Shown here: one piece after another, positions 1-8,349 of the stretch | Layout: every line of letters starts with the position of its first letter | Position numbering within the stretch: position 1 is the stretch's first letter | Source: RGZA01 sp964568585 | Lineage (GTDB): Bacteria > Pseudomonadota > Alphaproteobacteria > UBA9219 > RGZA01 | Length of the DNA: 64,000 bases | Assembly: GCA_964568585.1 (NCBI GenBank) | Contig: CAZMQI010000009.1 | Location: forward strand, 12,755 to 76,754 | Reading direction: 5' to 3' | The notes under the pieces: model-generated | Database searches by the model: none | Told to the model about the DNA's origin: nothing | What the model saw: the letters and a program-made list of their open reading frames with translations, nothing else | Position numbers and translations under genes: made by a program

Positions 1-1
1 A

Positions 2-424
2 TGGATTTCGCAGCATCTTGGTCATGGCAGCCCGCTGTTCATGTTTCTTTATGCGGCGCTCATCATCTTCTTCAGCTTTTTCTACACAGCGGTTGTATTC
101 AACCCGAAAGATACCGCTGATAATCTGAAGAAATATGGTGGTTTCATCCCTGGTATTCGTCCTGGCAACAACACTGCTGATTATCTGGATCACATCCTTA
201 CCCGTTTGACGGTATTGGGCGCGGTGTACATGGCGATTGTGTGCTTGCTGCCAGAATTTCTCACTGCAGAGTTTTCAATCCCGTTTTACTTCGGCGGCAC
301 CAGCCTGTTGATTGTTGTGTCGGTGACCATGGATACGGTTGCGCGCATTCAATCACAACTTCTGGCACACCAGTATGAAGGCCTAATCAAGAAAGCAAAT
401 CTTAAAGGAAAACGTGACCGATGA
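2..424 (+). CDS. secY: Protein translocase subunit SecY, C-terminal part (partial)
   Basis: C-terminal 140 residues of the SecYEG channel subunit; the gene begins before the window and is open from base 2. The readable part holds the last transmembrane segments, the SecY-typical stretch with NPKDTADNLKKYGGFIPGIRPG near the cytoplasmic loop, and a basic tail ending in KGKRDR. The stop TGA overlaps the ATG of adk by four bases (ATGA), so the two are probably translationally coupled. secY followed by adk is the standard order at the end of the spc ribosomal operon. Identification is secure; only the start is missing. Confidence 0.96.
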   Translation, partial: WISQHLGHGSPLFMFLYAALIIFFSFFYTAVVFNPKDTADNLKKYGGFIPGIRPGNNTADYLDHILTRLTVLGAVYMAIVCLLPEFLTAEFSIPFYFGGTSLLIVVSVTMDTVARIQSQLLAHQYEGLIKKANLKGKRDR

Positions 425-1086
425 GCGCATCTGCTGAACCGATTATTCTACTTGGACCCCCAGGCGCTGGTAAAGGCACACAGGCCCGCCGTTTAGAAGA
501 ACAGTATGGACTTGTGCAGCTTTCAACGGGCGATGTATTACGCGCTGCTGTAAAAGCAGGAACATCACTTGGCCGCGAAGCCAAAACCTATATGGATGCA
601 GGTAAGCTTGTTCCGGATGATTTAATTATCCGGCTCATTGAAGAATGGATGCAAAAGCCTGAAGCCAAAAAAGGATTCATTTTGGACGGTTTCCCGCGCA
701 CCGTGCCGCAAGCCAAAGCACTGGATGCCATGCTGCAAAAACGCAGCATGAAATTAAAGGCCGTTGTGGAAATGAAGGTTGATGATGCTGCATTGGTAAA
801 ACGCGTATCAGGCCGTTTCACATGTGCTAAATGCGGTGAAGGCTATCACGACAGCTTCAAGCCACTGAAAAAAGCCGGTGAATGCGATAAGTGCCATAGC
901 AAGGAATTTGTCCGCCGCCCTGATGATAATGCGGATACGATGAAGACGCGTTTGGAAGCATACCATGCACAAACGGCGCCCATCATCCCTTACTACCGCG
1001 ACCAAGGTATCTTGGTGCATGTGGACGGTATGGGCGAGATGGATGATGTCTATGCCGAGATTAAAAGCGTTCTAAAACTCGCTTAG
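421..1086 (+). CDS. adk: Adenylate kinase, long zinc-lid form
   Basis: Interconverts ATP + AMP and 2 ADP in the cytoplasm. The 221-residue protein has the P-loop GPPGAGKGT at residues 12-20, the AMP-binding DGFPRT at 89-94 and a long lid. The lid carries four cysteines in two CxxC pairs (135/138 and 155/158), the zinc-binding variant of the family. Start ATG overlaps the secY stop. In most proteobacteria adk is followed directly by rpsM; here the next gene on the strand is a response regulator about 1.4 kb away, and the stop overlaps by three bases the stop of a convergent MFS gene. Confidence 0.97.
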   Translation: MSASAEPIILLGPPGAGKGTQARRLEEQYGLVQLSTGDVLRAAVKAGTSLGREAKTYMDAGKLVPDDLIIRLIEEWMQKPEAKKGFILDGFPRTVPQAKALDAMLQKRSMKLKAVVEMKVDDAALVKRVSGRFTCAKCGEGYHDSFKPLKKAGECDKCHSKEFVRRPDDNADTMKTRLEAYHAQTAPIIPYYRDQGILVHVDGMGEMDDVYAEIKSVLKLA

Positions 1087-2339
1087 TTTTTCTTCTCTTC
1101 TTCCAGATATTCCAGCGATTTGCCGAATGTTTCCGGCAATTGGGATAGCGCAATCAGCGGCAAAATATAACCCGCTGCGCCCACAATCATCACCGCATCC
1201 AATAACGGCATGTGATTTTTTAGGGCGCTGAGCGCCATGGTCATTGGTACAACCGATGCCCGTGCAAAGTTTGGAACAGCCGTTGCAACCGTTGCACGGA
1301 GGTTGGTTCCAAAACTTTCGGCAGAAATCATGGTCATCAATACCCATCCGCCTGCACCAAAGGCCATGAAGCCGTAAATCAGTTTTACATCCAGATCGGA
1401 AAGCGGGCGCGGCAAGAATAATAATGCCAATGAGCCAACAACGGAGATTAAAACAAACAGCGCAAATACGGGGCGCCGCCGTTTAACAATCTGGCATAAT
1501 AAGATGCTGCAAAAATCGCCAAGCGGCAGTGCGATGTTGCAATAGACCATGAGAATAGCAGTTGCGATAATCGGCAGACCTGCACCCGGCAGAATTTCCT
1601 GCGAAAAAGTCATGAGGATTCCCAGCACGAACCATGTGGGAAGGCCCAGCATCATGCACCAGAAGAAACGCATGAAGCGTTCACGCGATGTAAACAGCAT
1701 GCGGATATCACCTTTATTCGGGCAATGTGCGACGTTCTTGAAAATATCCGATTCCATGATTTTCATACGGAACAAGAGCAACACCAAGCCCATGCCACCG
1801 CCAATCATATAGCACGTACGCCATTCAAACACTTGTGCGGTAACGCCAGCAAACAATGCGCCCGTAACACCCAACGCCACCATGAAGCCAACGCCAAGCC
1901 CGCGTTTTTCTTTGGAGAGAATCTCGGAAATCAATGTCGCACCAAGACCCAGTTCGCCCGATAGCCCAAAGCCAGAAAGGAAACGGAAAATAGCAAAACT
2001 TTCAACATTGGTAACAAAGCCGTTGGCGAGTGTTGCCAATGAATAGGTAAGAATAGAAATGAACATCACGCGTGTTCGGCCCAATTTATCGCCCAAGACA
2101 CCAAATACCAACCCGCCGATCAGCATGCCGACCATTTGTAAATTCAAGAGCAGAATACCGATATCCATTTGTTTATCTGCTGGGATGCCAAGGTCTTTAA
2201 GGGCAATCACTCGGCTCGCAGCAAAGACCCAGATATCGTAAACGTCGACAAAATAGCCGAGCGTCGTGACTAAAATCGTCATCATGATAAACGAGTTCTT
2301 TTTTTGAATTGCAGTGTTTTCCATGGATTGCGCGGTCAT
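1083..2339 (-). CDS. MFS transporter, sugar/metabolite:H+ symporter type
   Basis: A multi-spanning inner-membrane permease of about 418 residues with the hydrophobic pattern of a 12-helix major facilitator. The signature GDKLGRTR lies between helices 2 and 3, and a charged central loop separates the halves. The substrate cannot be read from the sequence; the type resembles metabolite:proton symporters. The first in-frame codon is a TTG at 2369, but the ATG at 2339 is preferred; no strong ribosome binding site precedes either, and an ATG at 2324 is also possible. It is convergent to adk and interrupts the usual adk-rpsM junction, so it is probably an insertion relative to the ancestral operon. 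Confidence 0.8.
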   Translation of the reverse strand: MTAQSMENTAIQKKNSFIMMTILVTTLGYFVDVYDIWVFAASRVIALKDLGIPADKQMDIGILLLNLQMVGMLIGGLVFGVLGDKLGRTRVMFISILTYSLATLANGFVTNVESFAIFRFLSGFGLSGELGLGATLISEILSKEKRGLGVGFMVALGVTGALFAGVTAQVFEWRTCYMIGGGMGLVLLLFRMKIMESDIFKNVAHCPNKGDIRMLFTSRERFMRFFWCMMLGLPTWFVLGILMTFSQEILPGAGLPIIATAILMVYCNIALPLGDFCSILLCQIVKRRRPVFALFVLISVVGSLALLFLPRPLSDLDVKLIYGFMAFGAGGWVLMTMISAESFGTNLRATVATAVPNFARASVVPMTMALSALKNHMPLLDAVMIVGAAGYILPLIALSQLPETFGKSLEYLEEEKKN

Positions 2340-2508
2340 AATTAAAGTGAAACGAAATGGCGAAGACAACTAAAGGGGTCATAAGCATTAACAGTCCGGT
2401 AATAGAAGGCTGTCCTTAACCGCATGTCAATCCTTTCATGGCATGAATATGTAGTATTCATAAGAGTTTTTCTTCATGTGCATCCCATCCGTTTGAGGAA
2501 TTTTCGCC

Positions 2509-2931
2509 GTGCCGGAACCACAACTAAAAATATTGATTGCTGACGACCACTTTCTAATCCGGCAATTCGTGAAACGCACCTTGATGGACTCGGGCATGGA
2601 AAATGTCGAGCTGGTCAATGATGGAAACGAAGCTGTTGATGCCATCAATGTATCGATTGAAAAAAAGGATTTATACGACATCGTGTTCCTTGACTGGAAT
2701 ATGCCAGTCATGGCGGGCATTGATGTGCTGGCCTATATCCGTGCCAAGCCTGAATACCAGAACTCCGCCGTTGTGATGTTCACCGCTGAATCCGAAAAGC
2801 AGAATATCATGAAGGCCATCAAGATGGGCGCGACATCCTATATCCTGAAGCCAATCGCACCGATGGAACTCAATAAAAAAATTCGCGAGATTATGGACTG
2901 GCTTCAAGGTCGCCGGCTAGCAAAAGTATAG
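2509..2931 (+). CDS. Single-domain response regulator (CheY-like)
   Basis: A stand-alone receiver domain of 140 residues with no output domain. The acidic pair is D12/D13, the phospho-acceptor D62 (in FLDWNMP), the switch threonine T92 and the conserved lysine K114 (in LKP). The start is GTG at 2509, chosen because GAGGAA lies eight bases upstream. It is the first gene of a tight three-gene unit; the CheX-like gene follows after eight bases. It probably receives phosphate from the CheA-like kinase two genes downstream and is dephosphorylated by the CheX-like protein. Its output target is unknown. A second CheY-type protein is encoded in the flagellar region at 42955. Confidence 0.9.
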   Translation: MPEPQLKILIADDHFLIRQFVKRTLMDSGMENVELVNDGNEAVDAINVSIEKKDLYDIVFLDWNMPVMAGIDVLAYIRAKPEYQNSAVVMFTAESEKQNIMKAIKMGATSYILKPIAPMELNKKIREIMDWLQGRRLAKV

Positions 2932-2939
2932 GAGCGGTT

Positions 2940-3452
2940 ATGGCACCAACATCCTCCTCCAAGCCGCTCGCTCTCGCATTAGGTGATCAGCTGGCGCAGG
3001 ATTTCTCGCGCGCAGTGAGTGATGCATTCAACAAGACATTCGGTATCGAGGTGGGGATTGGCCGTTATTCCATAGGCGATGGCACGGTGAATCTAACCGG
3101 TGATTTATCTGGTGTGGTCGGTTTTGTTCAGGAAAAACTCGAAGGAACCCTTACAGCTTGCTTCAACGTCAAGACCATTCGCGCGATTTTGCCACGTTTA
3201 TTGGGTGATGAGATTGAAGTGACGCAAGCGGTAGCAATGGATGCGGTTGGCGAGATTACCAACATGATCTTTGGCCAGATCAAGACCGAATTGAACAAGC
3301 GTGGTCATAATGTGCGCTTTGGTATGCCAAGTGTGATTAGCGGCGATGGGCATTTTATCTCGCAGCTTCATCAAGGCCGCTACATGATTATGAATTTCGA
3401 AGTCGAAGGTGGCGCTATTCAAATCCATATCGCGCTGCATCACGGAGCCTAA
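2940..3452 (+). CDS. CheX-like chemotaxis phosphatase domain protein
   Basis: 170-residue cytoplasmic protein with the CheX/CheC-type fold pattern. The helix containing GEITNMIFG carries E105 and N108, matching the ExxN catalytic pair by which CheX dephosphorylates CheY-P. A single copy of the motif fits the CheX rather than the CheC arrangement. It lies between a receiver protein and a CheA-like kinase, with eight bases to the former and four to the latter, so it probably resets the receiver. Assignment rests on the motif and the context. Confidence 0.82.
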   Translation: MAPTSSSKPLALALGDQLAQDFSRAVSDAFNKTFGIEVGIGRYSIGDGTVNLTGDLSGVVGFVQEKLEGTLTACFNVKTIRAILPRLLGDEIEVTQAVAMDAVGEITNMIFGQIKTELNKRGHNVRFGMPSVISGDGHFISQLHQGRYMIMNFEVEGGAIQIHIALHHGA

Positions 3453-3455
3453 CCG

Positions 3456-5150
3456 ATGCATGGCCTGTTACCCACATCCGCGCGTACCATGAAGCAGGTG
3501 GAGATCATCCATACAACGCTAGGCGGCTTGTCGCTGATATGCCTTATATTGCTGGTTGGATTGTTGTTGCCTGTGTTCGGATTTGCCCAAATCCATTCCG
3601 TGATGATTGCAGGGCTTATTACGGCGGTTGTATGCGTGGGCGTTGGTACTCTTTATCTAATGAATTACCGCGCCCATAAAATTGTACTGGAACAGGCGCG
3701 ATTGACTGATGTGTTGATGAACAGTCTGGGGCAGGGGTTTCTTACCTTCGATGCAAAGGGCATCTGCGGCCCTGCCTATTCGCAGGCCTGCCGTACACTG
3801 TTGCAATCTGATGAAATTGTCGGCAAGCAAATCGCCAATTTATTGAATGTCAGCGAGGAAGGTCGCCCCGATTTCTATGAATGGCTTGGCGTACTATATA
3901 TGCCTGACCATGCGCTCAGTTTTGAGGATGCAGTGCGTTTTCTACCTGACCAGTTACAGCATGATGATGGGCGGGTCATCGAACTAGCTTACCGCGCAGT
4001 ACGCGATAAGCAAAAACGATTGGTATGCATCGTATTGATTGCAACGGATAAGACCGAAGAAAAAGACGCGCAAAAACGTGTGGACAGCGAACGCCAGTTC
4101 GTCGCCATGGTGTGCGCCATCTTCTCGGAAAAGCAAAGCTTCCTTTTGACGATGACGGAAATCAAAGAGATGCTCGAACGCTTACTGCGTATTGATGACA
4201 GCTTGTTCAGCCCGGAATTCTTCCGCGATGTGCATACCATCAAAGGTGCGGCGATGCATTTCAAGATGGAAGTGCTTGGCGAAAAATTGCACGGACTTGA
4301 GAATACTTTGCGCCAGGCGCAAAGTACGGCTGCCGAAATGGGTATCAGTGCGGAATTGAAGGATGCGTTATCGCAGCACCGTGCGGAAGCACAATTAGAA
4401 TATGGCCGCATTCAAAAAGCATTACGCGCAATATTGGGTGATGAGAATAGCGAATTACAGGGCATCATCGAAGTCGATGAAGACAGCCTGTATGATTTCG
4501 GCAAGCTGTTGAAGCAGCATAACGTATCGCCGGATATATATTACGCGTATCAGAATAACCTGCTATCCGTGCCACTATTCACATTGCTCAAATCACTGGA
4601 TAGGCAGATGTTGCCACTGGCTGAAAAGCTGGAGAAGAAAGTAAAACCGATTATCTTCAAAGGCGAAACAGTACGCATGCCCGCCAAGCCATTGCAGCAT
4701 TTACTGATGGCGCTGACGCATGTTGTGCATAACATTATTGATCATGGCATCGAAGCTCCCATCACCCGCATGGCCAAGGGCAAAGACCCGCAAGGTCAAG
4801 TGACAATCACCGTTTCGAAAACGCTTGATAATGAAAACCGTAAATGGGTGGAGATTGTGATTGCTGATGATGGTGCGGGCATCGACCCGAACCGTGTGCG
4901 TCAGAAATTGATGAATGCGGATCCCGAAGGCACATGGCGTTTTGATGACGATGAAAGTATCATCCAGCAATTGATGACCCATGAAGTATCCACACGTGAT
5001 GAAGTTAGCATGCTTTCCGGCCGAGGTGCTGGTATGTCGGCCGTGTACCAGGAAGTGTTGCATTTGAACGGTCAAGTGTTGCTCCGGTCGGAAATGCATA
5101 AGGGCACGCGCCTGATTATCCGTTTGCCTGATATCCAGCCTGCCGGCTGA
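3456..5150 (+). CDS. Membrane-anchored CheA-like histidine kinase with Hpt domain, no CheW domain
   Basis: 564 residues. Two hydrophobic segments (about 20-43 and 49-71) anchor the N-terminus and a PAS-like sensory region follows. An Hpt domain carries phospho-acceptor H260 in HTIKGAA. The C-terminal ATPase is of CheA P4 type: N-box HVVHNIIDHGIE from residue 422, D-box DDGAGID from 471 and glycine-rich SGRGAGM from 521. The protein stops right after the ATPase domain, so the CheW-like P5 domain is absent and no clear P3 dimerisation domain is visible. It therefore looks like a self-phosphorylating kinase that bypasses receptor arrays, sensing through its own N-terminus and signalling to the receiver at 2509. 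The start ATG four bases after the CheX gene is plausible; an internal ATG at 3489 is an alternative. Confidence 0.85.
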   Translation: MHGLLPTSARTMKQVEIIHTTLGGLSLICLILLVGLLLPVFGFAQIHSVMIAGLITAVVCVGVGTLYLMNYRAHKIVLEQARLTDVLMNSLGQGFLTFDAKGICGPAYSQACRTLLQSDEIVGKQIANLLNVSEEGRPDFYEWLGVLYMPDHALSFEDAVRFLPDQLQHDDGRVIELAYRAVRDKQKRLVCIVLIATDKTEEKDAQKRVDSERQFVAMVCAIFSEKQSFLLTMTEIKEMLERLLRIDDSLFSPEFFRDVHTIKGAAMHFKMEVLGEKLHGLENTLRQAQSTAAEMGISAELKDALSQHRAEAQLEYGRIQKALRAILGDENSELQGIIEVDEDSLYDFGKLLKQHNVSPDIYYAYQNNLLSVPLFTLLKSLDRQMLPLAEKLEKKVKPIIFKGETVRMPAKPLQHLLMALTHVVHNIIDHGIEAPITRMAKGKDPQGQVTITVSKTLDNENRKWVEIVIADDGAGIDPNRVRQKLMNADPEGTWRFDDDESIIQQLMTHEVSTRDEVSMLSGRGAGMSAVYQEVLHLNGQVLLRSEMHKGTRLIIRLPDIQPAG

Positions 5151-5271
5151 TGGCGGCCTAAAACTGCCCTTTTTCAATATATATAAGGTATAACGGCTGA
5201 AAGCAGCGTCTTCAGGCAAGCCGGTTCCGCAAATATCCTTTAAAATCAACATGGTCATGGATAGCCAAGCA

Positions 5272-5286
5272 TTAAAGATAGGTTAA
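5272..5286. promoter_or_regulatory. TTAA-N7-TTAA motif, possible CtrA box
   Basis: Matches the CtrA recognition consensus of alphaproteobacteria, nine bases upstream of a CTTGAC element. With eight fixed bases, about one chance match is expected in a window of this size, so this site alone is weak. The genome does encode the CckA kinase (60633), which makes a CtrA regulon likely. Confidence 0.35.
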
Positions 5287-5395
5287 AGCTTACCCTTGAC
5301 TCAACCCTGTCAAGGCCTTACTTTCCGCCCACAATTTTCTGGGATTGGCGTGACGTTTAAGACGTTTTTTTCAGGAATATAGTTTTTACAAAAAA

Positions 5396-5449
5396 GCGCA
5401 ACCGACTGGATGTGCCTGATTAAAGGGCGGATTTGGTGCGGCTTTTTTT
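5396..5449 (+). terminator. Possible terminator or attenuator in the rpsM leader
   Basis: Imperfect stem: GCGCAACC (5396-5403) pairs with GGTGCGGC (5435-5442), with bulges, then seven Ts (5443-5449). It could end transcription of the signalling unit at 2509-5150 or act as an attenuator for rpsM, whose ribosome binding site lies about 37 bases downstream. The loop is long and the stem is not perfect. Confidence 0.35.
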
Positions 5450-5497
5450 GTTTTTGGTTTTTTGAGTTTTTACTTTTGTTTTCTTGAGGAGAAGCGC

Positions 5498-5878
5498 GTG
5501 GCTCGTATTGCTGGTGTCAACATACCTACAAATAAACCGGTATGGATTTCGTTACGTTATATTTTCGGTGTAGGCCCATTGCGTGCGCGCCAAATCTGCG
5601 ATGCGCTTGCTATCCCTGATGCGAAGCGTGTGAACCAACTGAGCGATAGCGAAGTTTTGAAAATCCGCGAATTCATTGATGCAAGCTTTAAAGTAGAAGG
5701 CGATCTTCGCCGCGATATCGCGATGAACATCAAACGTCTTATGGATCTTGGTTGCTACCGCGGGTTGCGTCATCGCAAAGGATTGCCGGTTCGTGGTCAA
5801 CGTACGCACACCAATGCGCGCACACGCAAGGGGCCTGCTAAACCAATCGCTGGTAAGAAGATTGCCACCAAGAAATAA
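5498..5878 (+). CDS. rpsM: 30S ribosomal protein S13
   Basis: 126-residue S13 beginning ARIAGVNIPTNKP and ending with the basic tail rich in GTKR residues that contacts the P-site. The start is GTG at 5498, which follows GAGGAGA (5486-5492) and gives the usual family N-terminus; the frame extends further upstream but that part has no S13 similarity. First gene of the alpha operon rpsM-rpsK-rpoA-rplQ here, detached from adk by a 4.4-kb insertion. Confidence 0.97.
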   Translation: MARIAGVNIPTNKPVWISLRYIFGVGPLRARQICDALAIPDAKRVNQLSDSEVLKIREFIDASFKVEGDLRRDIAMNIKRLMDLGCYRGLRHRKGLPVRGQRTHTNARTRKGPAKPIAGKKIATKK

Positions 5879-5918
5879 CGCATAAAATAATTAGTTTTAC
5901 TATTTAAAGGATACGAAC

Positions 5919-6365
5919 ATGGCTGAACCAAAAAAAGCTCCTGCAAAAAAAGAAGGCGATAAAGCCTCCGCCAAAGGAGCGGCAGGTGCGCCACGTACCA
6001 AGCGCAAAGAACGCAAGAATATTGCCGTTGGTATTGCCAAGGTGAACTCCACCTTCAATAACACGCTGATTACCATCAGCGATGGCCAAGGCAACACCAT
6101 TGCATGGTCATCATCGGGCGTTGTGGGTTTCAAAGGCTCACGCCGTTCAACCCCATATGCTGCACAGATGGCTGCTGAAGACGCAGGCAAAAAAGCATTG
6201 GAACATGGCATGCGTTCACTTGAAGTAGAAGTGAAGGGCCCTGGTGCTGGCCGTGAGTCAGCATTGCGTGCATTGCAGTCGGTTGGCTTTGTGATTACGT
6301 CCATCAAGGACGTGACGCCAATCCCACACAATGGCGTGCGCCCACCAAAACGTCGCCGCGTATAA
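5919..6365 (+). CDS. rpsK: 30S ribosomal protein S11
   Basis: 148 residues; the S11 core starts near residue 30 with KNIAVGIAKVNSTFNNT and ends with GVRPPKRRRV. The protein is about 20 residues longer than E. coli S11 because of a Lys/Ala-rich N-terminal extension (AEPKKAPAKKEGDK). The extension is preceded by AAAGGA at 5906-5911 and an ATG, so it appears to be translated. It lies 40 bases after rpsM and 67 bases before rpoA. Confidence 0.97.
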   Translation: MAEPKKAPAKKEGDKASAKGAAGAPRTKRKERKNIAVGIAKVNSTFNNTLITISDGQGNTIAWSSSGVVGFKGSRRSTPYAAQMAAEDAGKKALEHGMRSLEVEVKGPGAGRESALRALQSVGFVITSIKDVTPIPHNGVRPPKRRRV

Positions 6366-6432
6366 TCCGCGAGAACGTTAGGCGTTGAAGTTTTTGTTTT
6401 CTAATTAAACCCTTGACCAGAGGAATATACGA

Positions 6433-7455
6433 ATGTCGCAGATGCTGCAGAAAAACTGGAAGCAACTTATCCAAGCTAACAAGCAAATCGGTCAAAGCGT
6501 TGATTTGACCCGTTTCGCGACCTTGGTTGCAGAACCATTGGAACGCGGTTTTGGTACCACGCTCGGTAACGCATTGCGCCGCGTGTTGTTGTCATCGCTG
6601 CAAGGTGCTGCTGTAACCTCCATCCAGATTGATGGTGTGTTGCACGAGTTTTCCTCCATCCCTGGTGTACGTGAAGACGTAACCGATATCGTTCTCAACA
6701 TTAAGTCGCTTGCACTTCGTATGCACAGCGAAGGCCCACGCAAGATGCGCCTTTCTGCTGAAGGCCCTGGCGAAGTTCGTGCAAAAGCTATCCAAACCGG
6801 TTCTGAAATTGAAATCATGAACCCTGAATTGGTTATCTGCACGCTTGATAATGGTGCGAAGCTCAACATCGAATTCACCGTTGAAACCGGCAAGGGTTAT
6901 GTTCCTGCTTCACAAAACCGCAAGGAAGATTCACCAATCGGTTTAATCCCCATCGACAGCCTGTACTCCCCAGCGCGCAAGGTTTCCTTCAAAGTGGAAA
7001 ACAGCCGCGTGGGCCAAGTCACTGACTATGACAAGCTTTCACTTCAAGTTGAAACCAATGGCGCGATTGCTCCAGAAGATGCAGTGGCAATCGCCGCACG
7101 CATCTTGCAAGACCAGTTGCAATTGTTCATCAACTTCGAAGAACCAAAAGCACACATTGCTGAAGCGGTTAAAGATGAATTCCCATTCAACAAGAATTTG
7201 CTGCGCCGCGTGGACGAACTCGAACTCTCCGTTCGTTCTGCCAACTGCCTCAAGAACGACAACATCATCTACATCGGTGATTTGGTTCAAAAGTCAGAAG
7301 CAGAAATGCTCCGCACGCCAAACTTTGGCCGCAAGAGCTTGAACGAAATCAAGGAAGTGCTCGCACAAATGGGCCTCACCTTGGGTATGGAAGTGGCTGG
7401 TTGGCCGCCTGAAAACATCGACGAATTACTCAAGAAGATGGAAGAACCATACTAA
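6433..7455 (+). CDS. rpoA: DNA-directed RNA polymerase subunit alpha
   Basis: 340 residues with the two-domain layout of RpoA. The N-terminal assembly domain includes EPLERGFGTTLGNALRRVLL. After a short linker the C-terminal domain has ELELSVRSANCLKNDNI and the helix-hairpin-helix TPNFGRKSLNEIKEVL, which contacts UP elements and activators. AGAGG (6419-6423) lies nine bases before the ATG. Standard position between rpsK and rplQ. Confidence 0.98.
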   Translation: MSQMLQKNWKQLIQANKQIGQSVDLTRFATLVAEPLERGFGTTLGNALRRVLLSSLQGAAVTSIQIDGVLHEFSSIPGVREDVTDIVLNIKSLALRMHSEGPRKMRLSAEGPGEVRAKAIQTGSEIEIMNPELVICTLDNGAKLNIEFTVETGKGYVPASQNRKEDSPIGLIPIDSLYSPARKVSFKVENSRVGQVTDYDKLSLQVETNGAIAPEDAVAIAARILQDQLQLFINFEEPKAHIAEAVKDEFPFNKNLLRRVDELELSVRSANCLKNDNIIYIGDLVQKSEAEMLRTPNFGRKSLNEIKEVLAQMGLTLGMEVAGWPPENIDELLKKMEEPY

Positions 7456-7591
7456 GCACCTAAATACAACAACGGATCATGGTGATCCACTGGCTCTGTA
7501 CCGAGCAATAAAAGGGCAGCGCTAACCACAATCGGTCTCCACACTTTGTTATGAAACAGGTGGAGCCAAGCGAAGAAAAAGGAAGTGTACT

Positions 7592-8026
7592 ATGCGTCAC
7601 GGAATGTCAGGTCGTAAACTCAACCGCACAGCAAGCCATCGCAAAGCGATGTTCTCGAACATGGCTTCAAGCTTGATTAAGCATGAACAAATCAAAACAA
7701 CGCTTCCGAAGGCTAAAGAACTTCGCACGGTTGTTGATCGTCTTATCACTTTGGGTAAAAAAGGTGGCCTTGCAAATCGCCGCCGTGCATTCGCCCAATT
7801 GCGTGATGAAGCGATGGTCGCCAAGCTATTCGATACCATTGCAACCCGTTATGCAAAACGCGCTGGTGGTTACACCCGCGTACTTAAAGCTGGTTTCCGT
7901 CATGGCGATGCTGCGGCAGTTGCCATCATCGAACTGGTTGATCGCGACGTATCCGCTAAGGGTAAGGATAGCGGTCCAAAGCAGAACGAAGAACAACTTG
8001 ATACCACGTCTGAAAAGGCTGCGTAA
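7592..8026 (+). CDS. rplQ: 50S ribosomal protein L17
   Basis: 144 residues starting MRHGMSGRKLNRTASHRKAM, the L17 signature, with AAGGA (7580-7584) seven bases before the ATG. The C-terminal part after about residue 118 is a polar extension beyond the conserved fold, as in other alphaproteobacteria. Last ribosomal gene of the operon. A small lipoprotein gene starts one base after its stop. Confidence 0.97.
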   Translation: MRHGMSGRKLNRTASHRKAMFSNMASSLIKHEQIKTTLPKAKELRTVVDRLITLGKKGGLANRRRAFAQLRDEAMVAKLFDTIATRYAKRAGGYTRVLKAGFRHGDAAAVAIIELVDRDVSAKGKDSGPKQNEEQLDTTSEKAA

Positions 8027-8027
8027 T

Positions 8028-8339
8028 ATGCAAGGTCAAGCAAACGAACGGAGCAACAGTTTATCCGTTCTTTGCTTGATGCTTAGCGCGTGCCTTTTAT
8101 CAAGCTGCTCCTATTTACGCAGCCCGGATACATCGCCAGATAGCATTCCTGTTCCCCGTACTTCCGCTACCACAGATACCAAGCGTGAAGCCTGCGTGCG
8201 CGCGTGTAGCAATGAGCGCGATATTTGCGATGCTGGTCCTGAATCACGCAATCAAGTATTCGATGCGCCGCAAACCGTTGTGGGTGCGGCCGCTGGTTGT
8301 GATCAATCACTCCGCGATTGCCTGCGTTACTGTAAATAG
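8028..8339 (+). CDS. Small cysteine-rich lipoprotein, unknown function
   Basis: 103-residue protein whose ATG lies one base after the rplQ stop, suggesting coupled translation. The N-terminus is a lipoprotein signal with a lipobox LSSC (C27). The mature part has a Pro/Ser/Thr-rich spacer (PDTSPDSIPVPRTS), then six cysteines in a CVRAC, DIC, GC, DC, YC arrangement that could form disulfides in the periplasm. I do not recognise the family. The frame is open far upstream through rplQ, but only the part after 8028 has sense as a protein. Confidence 0.65.
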   Translation: MQGQANERSNSLSVLCLMLSACLLSSCSYLRSPDTSPDSIPVPRTSATTDTKREACVRACSNERDICDAGPESRNQVFDAPQTVVGAAAGCDQSLRDCLRYCK

Positions 8340-8349
8340 GGTTTAACAG

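Larger units (their letters stand above)
5151..5497 (+). promoter_or_regulatory. 347-base leader region upstream of rpsM
   Basis: No gene seen. Because adk is separated from rpsM here, the alpha operon needs its own promoter. The stretch holds a TTAA-N7-TTAA motif (5272-5286), an inverted repeat CCTTGAC/GTCAAGG (5294-5300 and 5309-5315) that contains a CTTGAC like an alphaproteobacterial -35, and a hairpin followed by a T run (5396-5449). No convincing -10 box was found at the right spacing, so the exact promoter is not assigned. Confidence 0.45.

Noticed and set aside
7683..8027. Long in-frame extension upstream of the small lipoprotein
   Set aside because: It overlaps rplQ in another frame and has no lipoprotein signal; the ATG one base after rplQ gives a proper signal peptide and lipobox.
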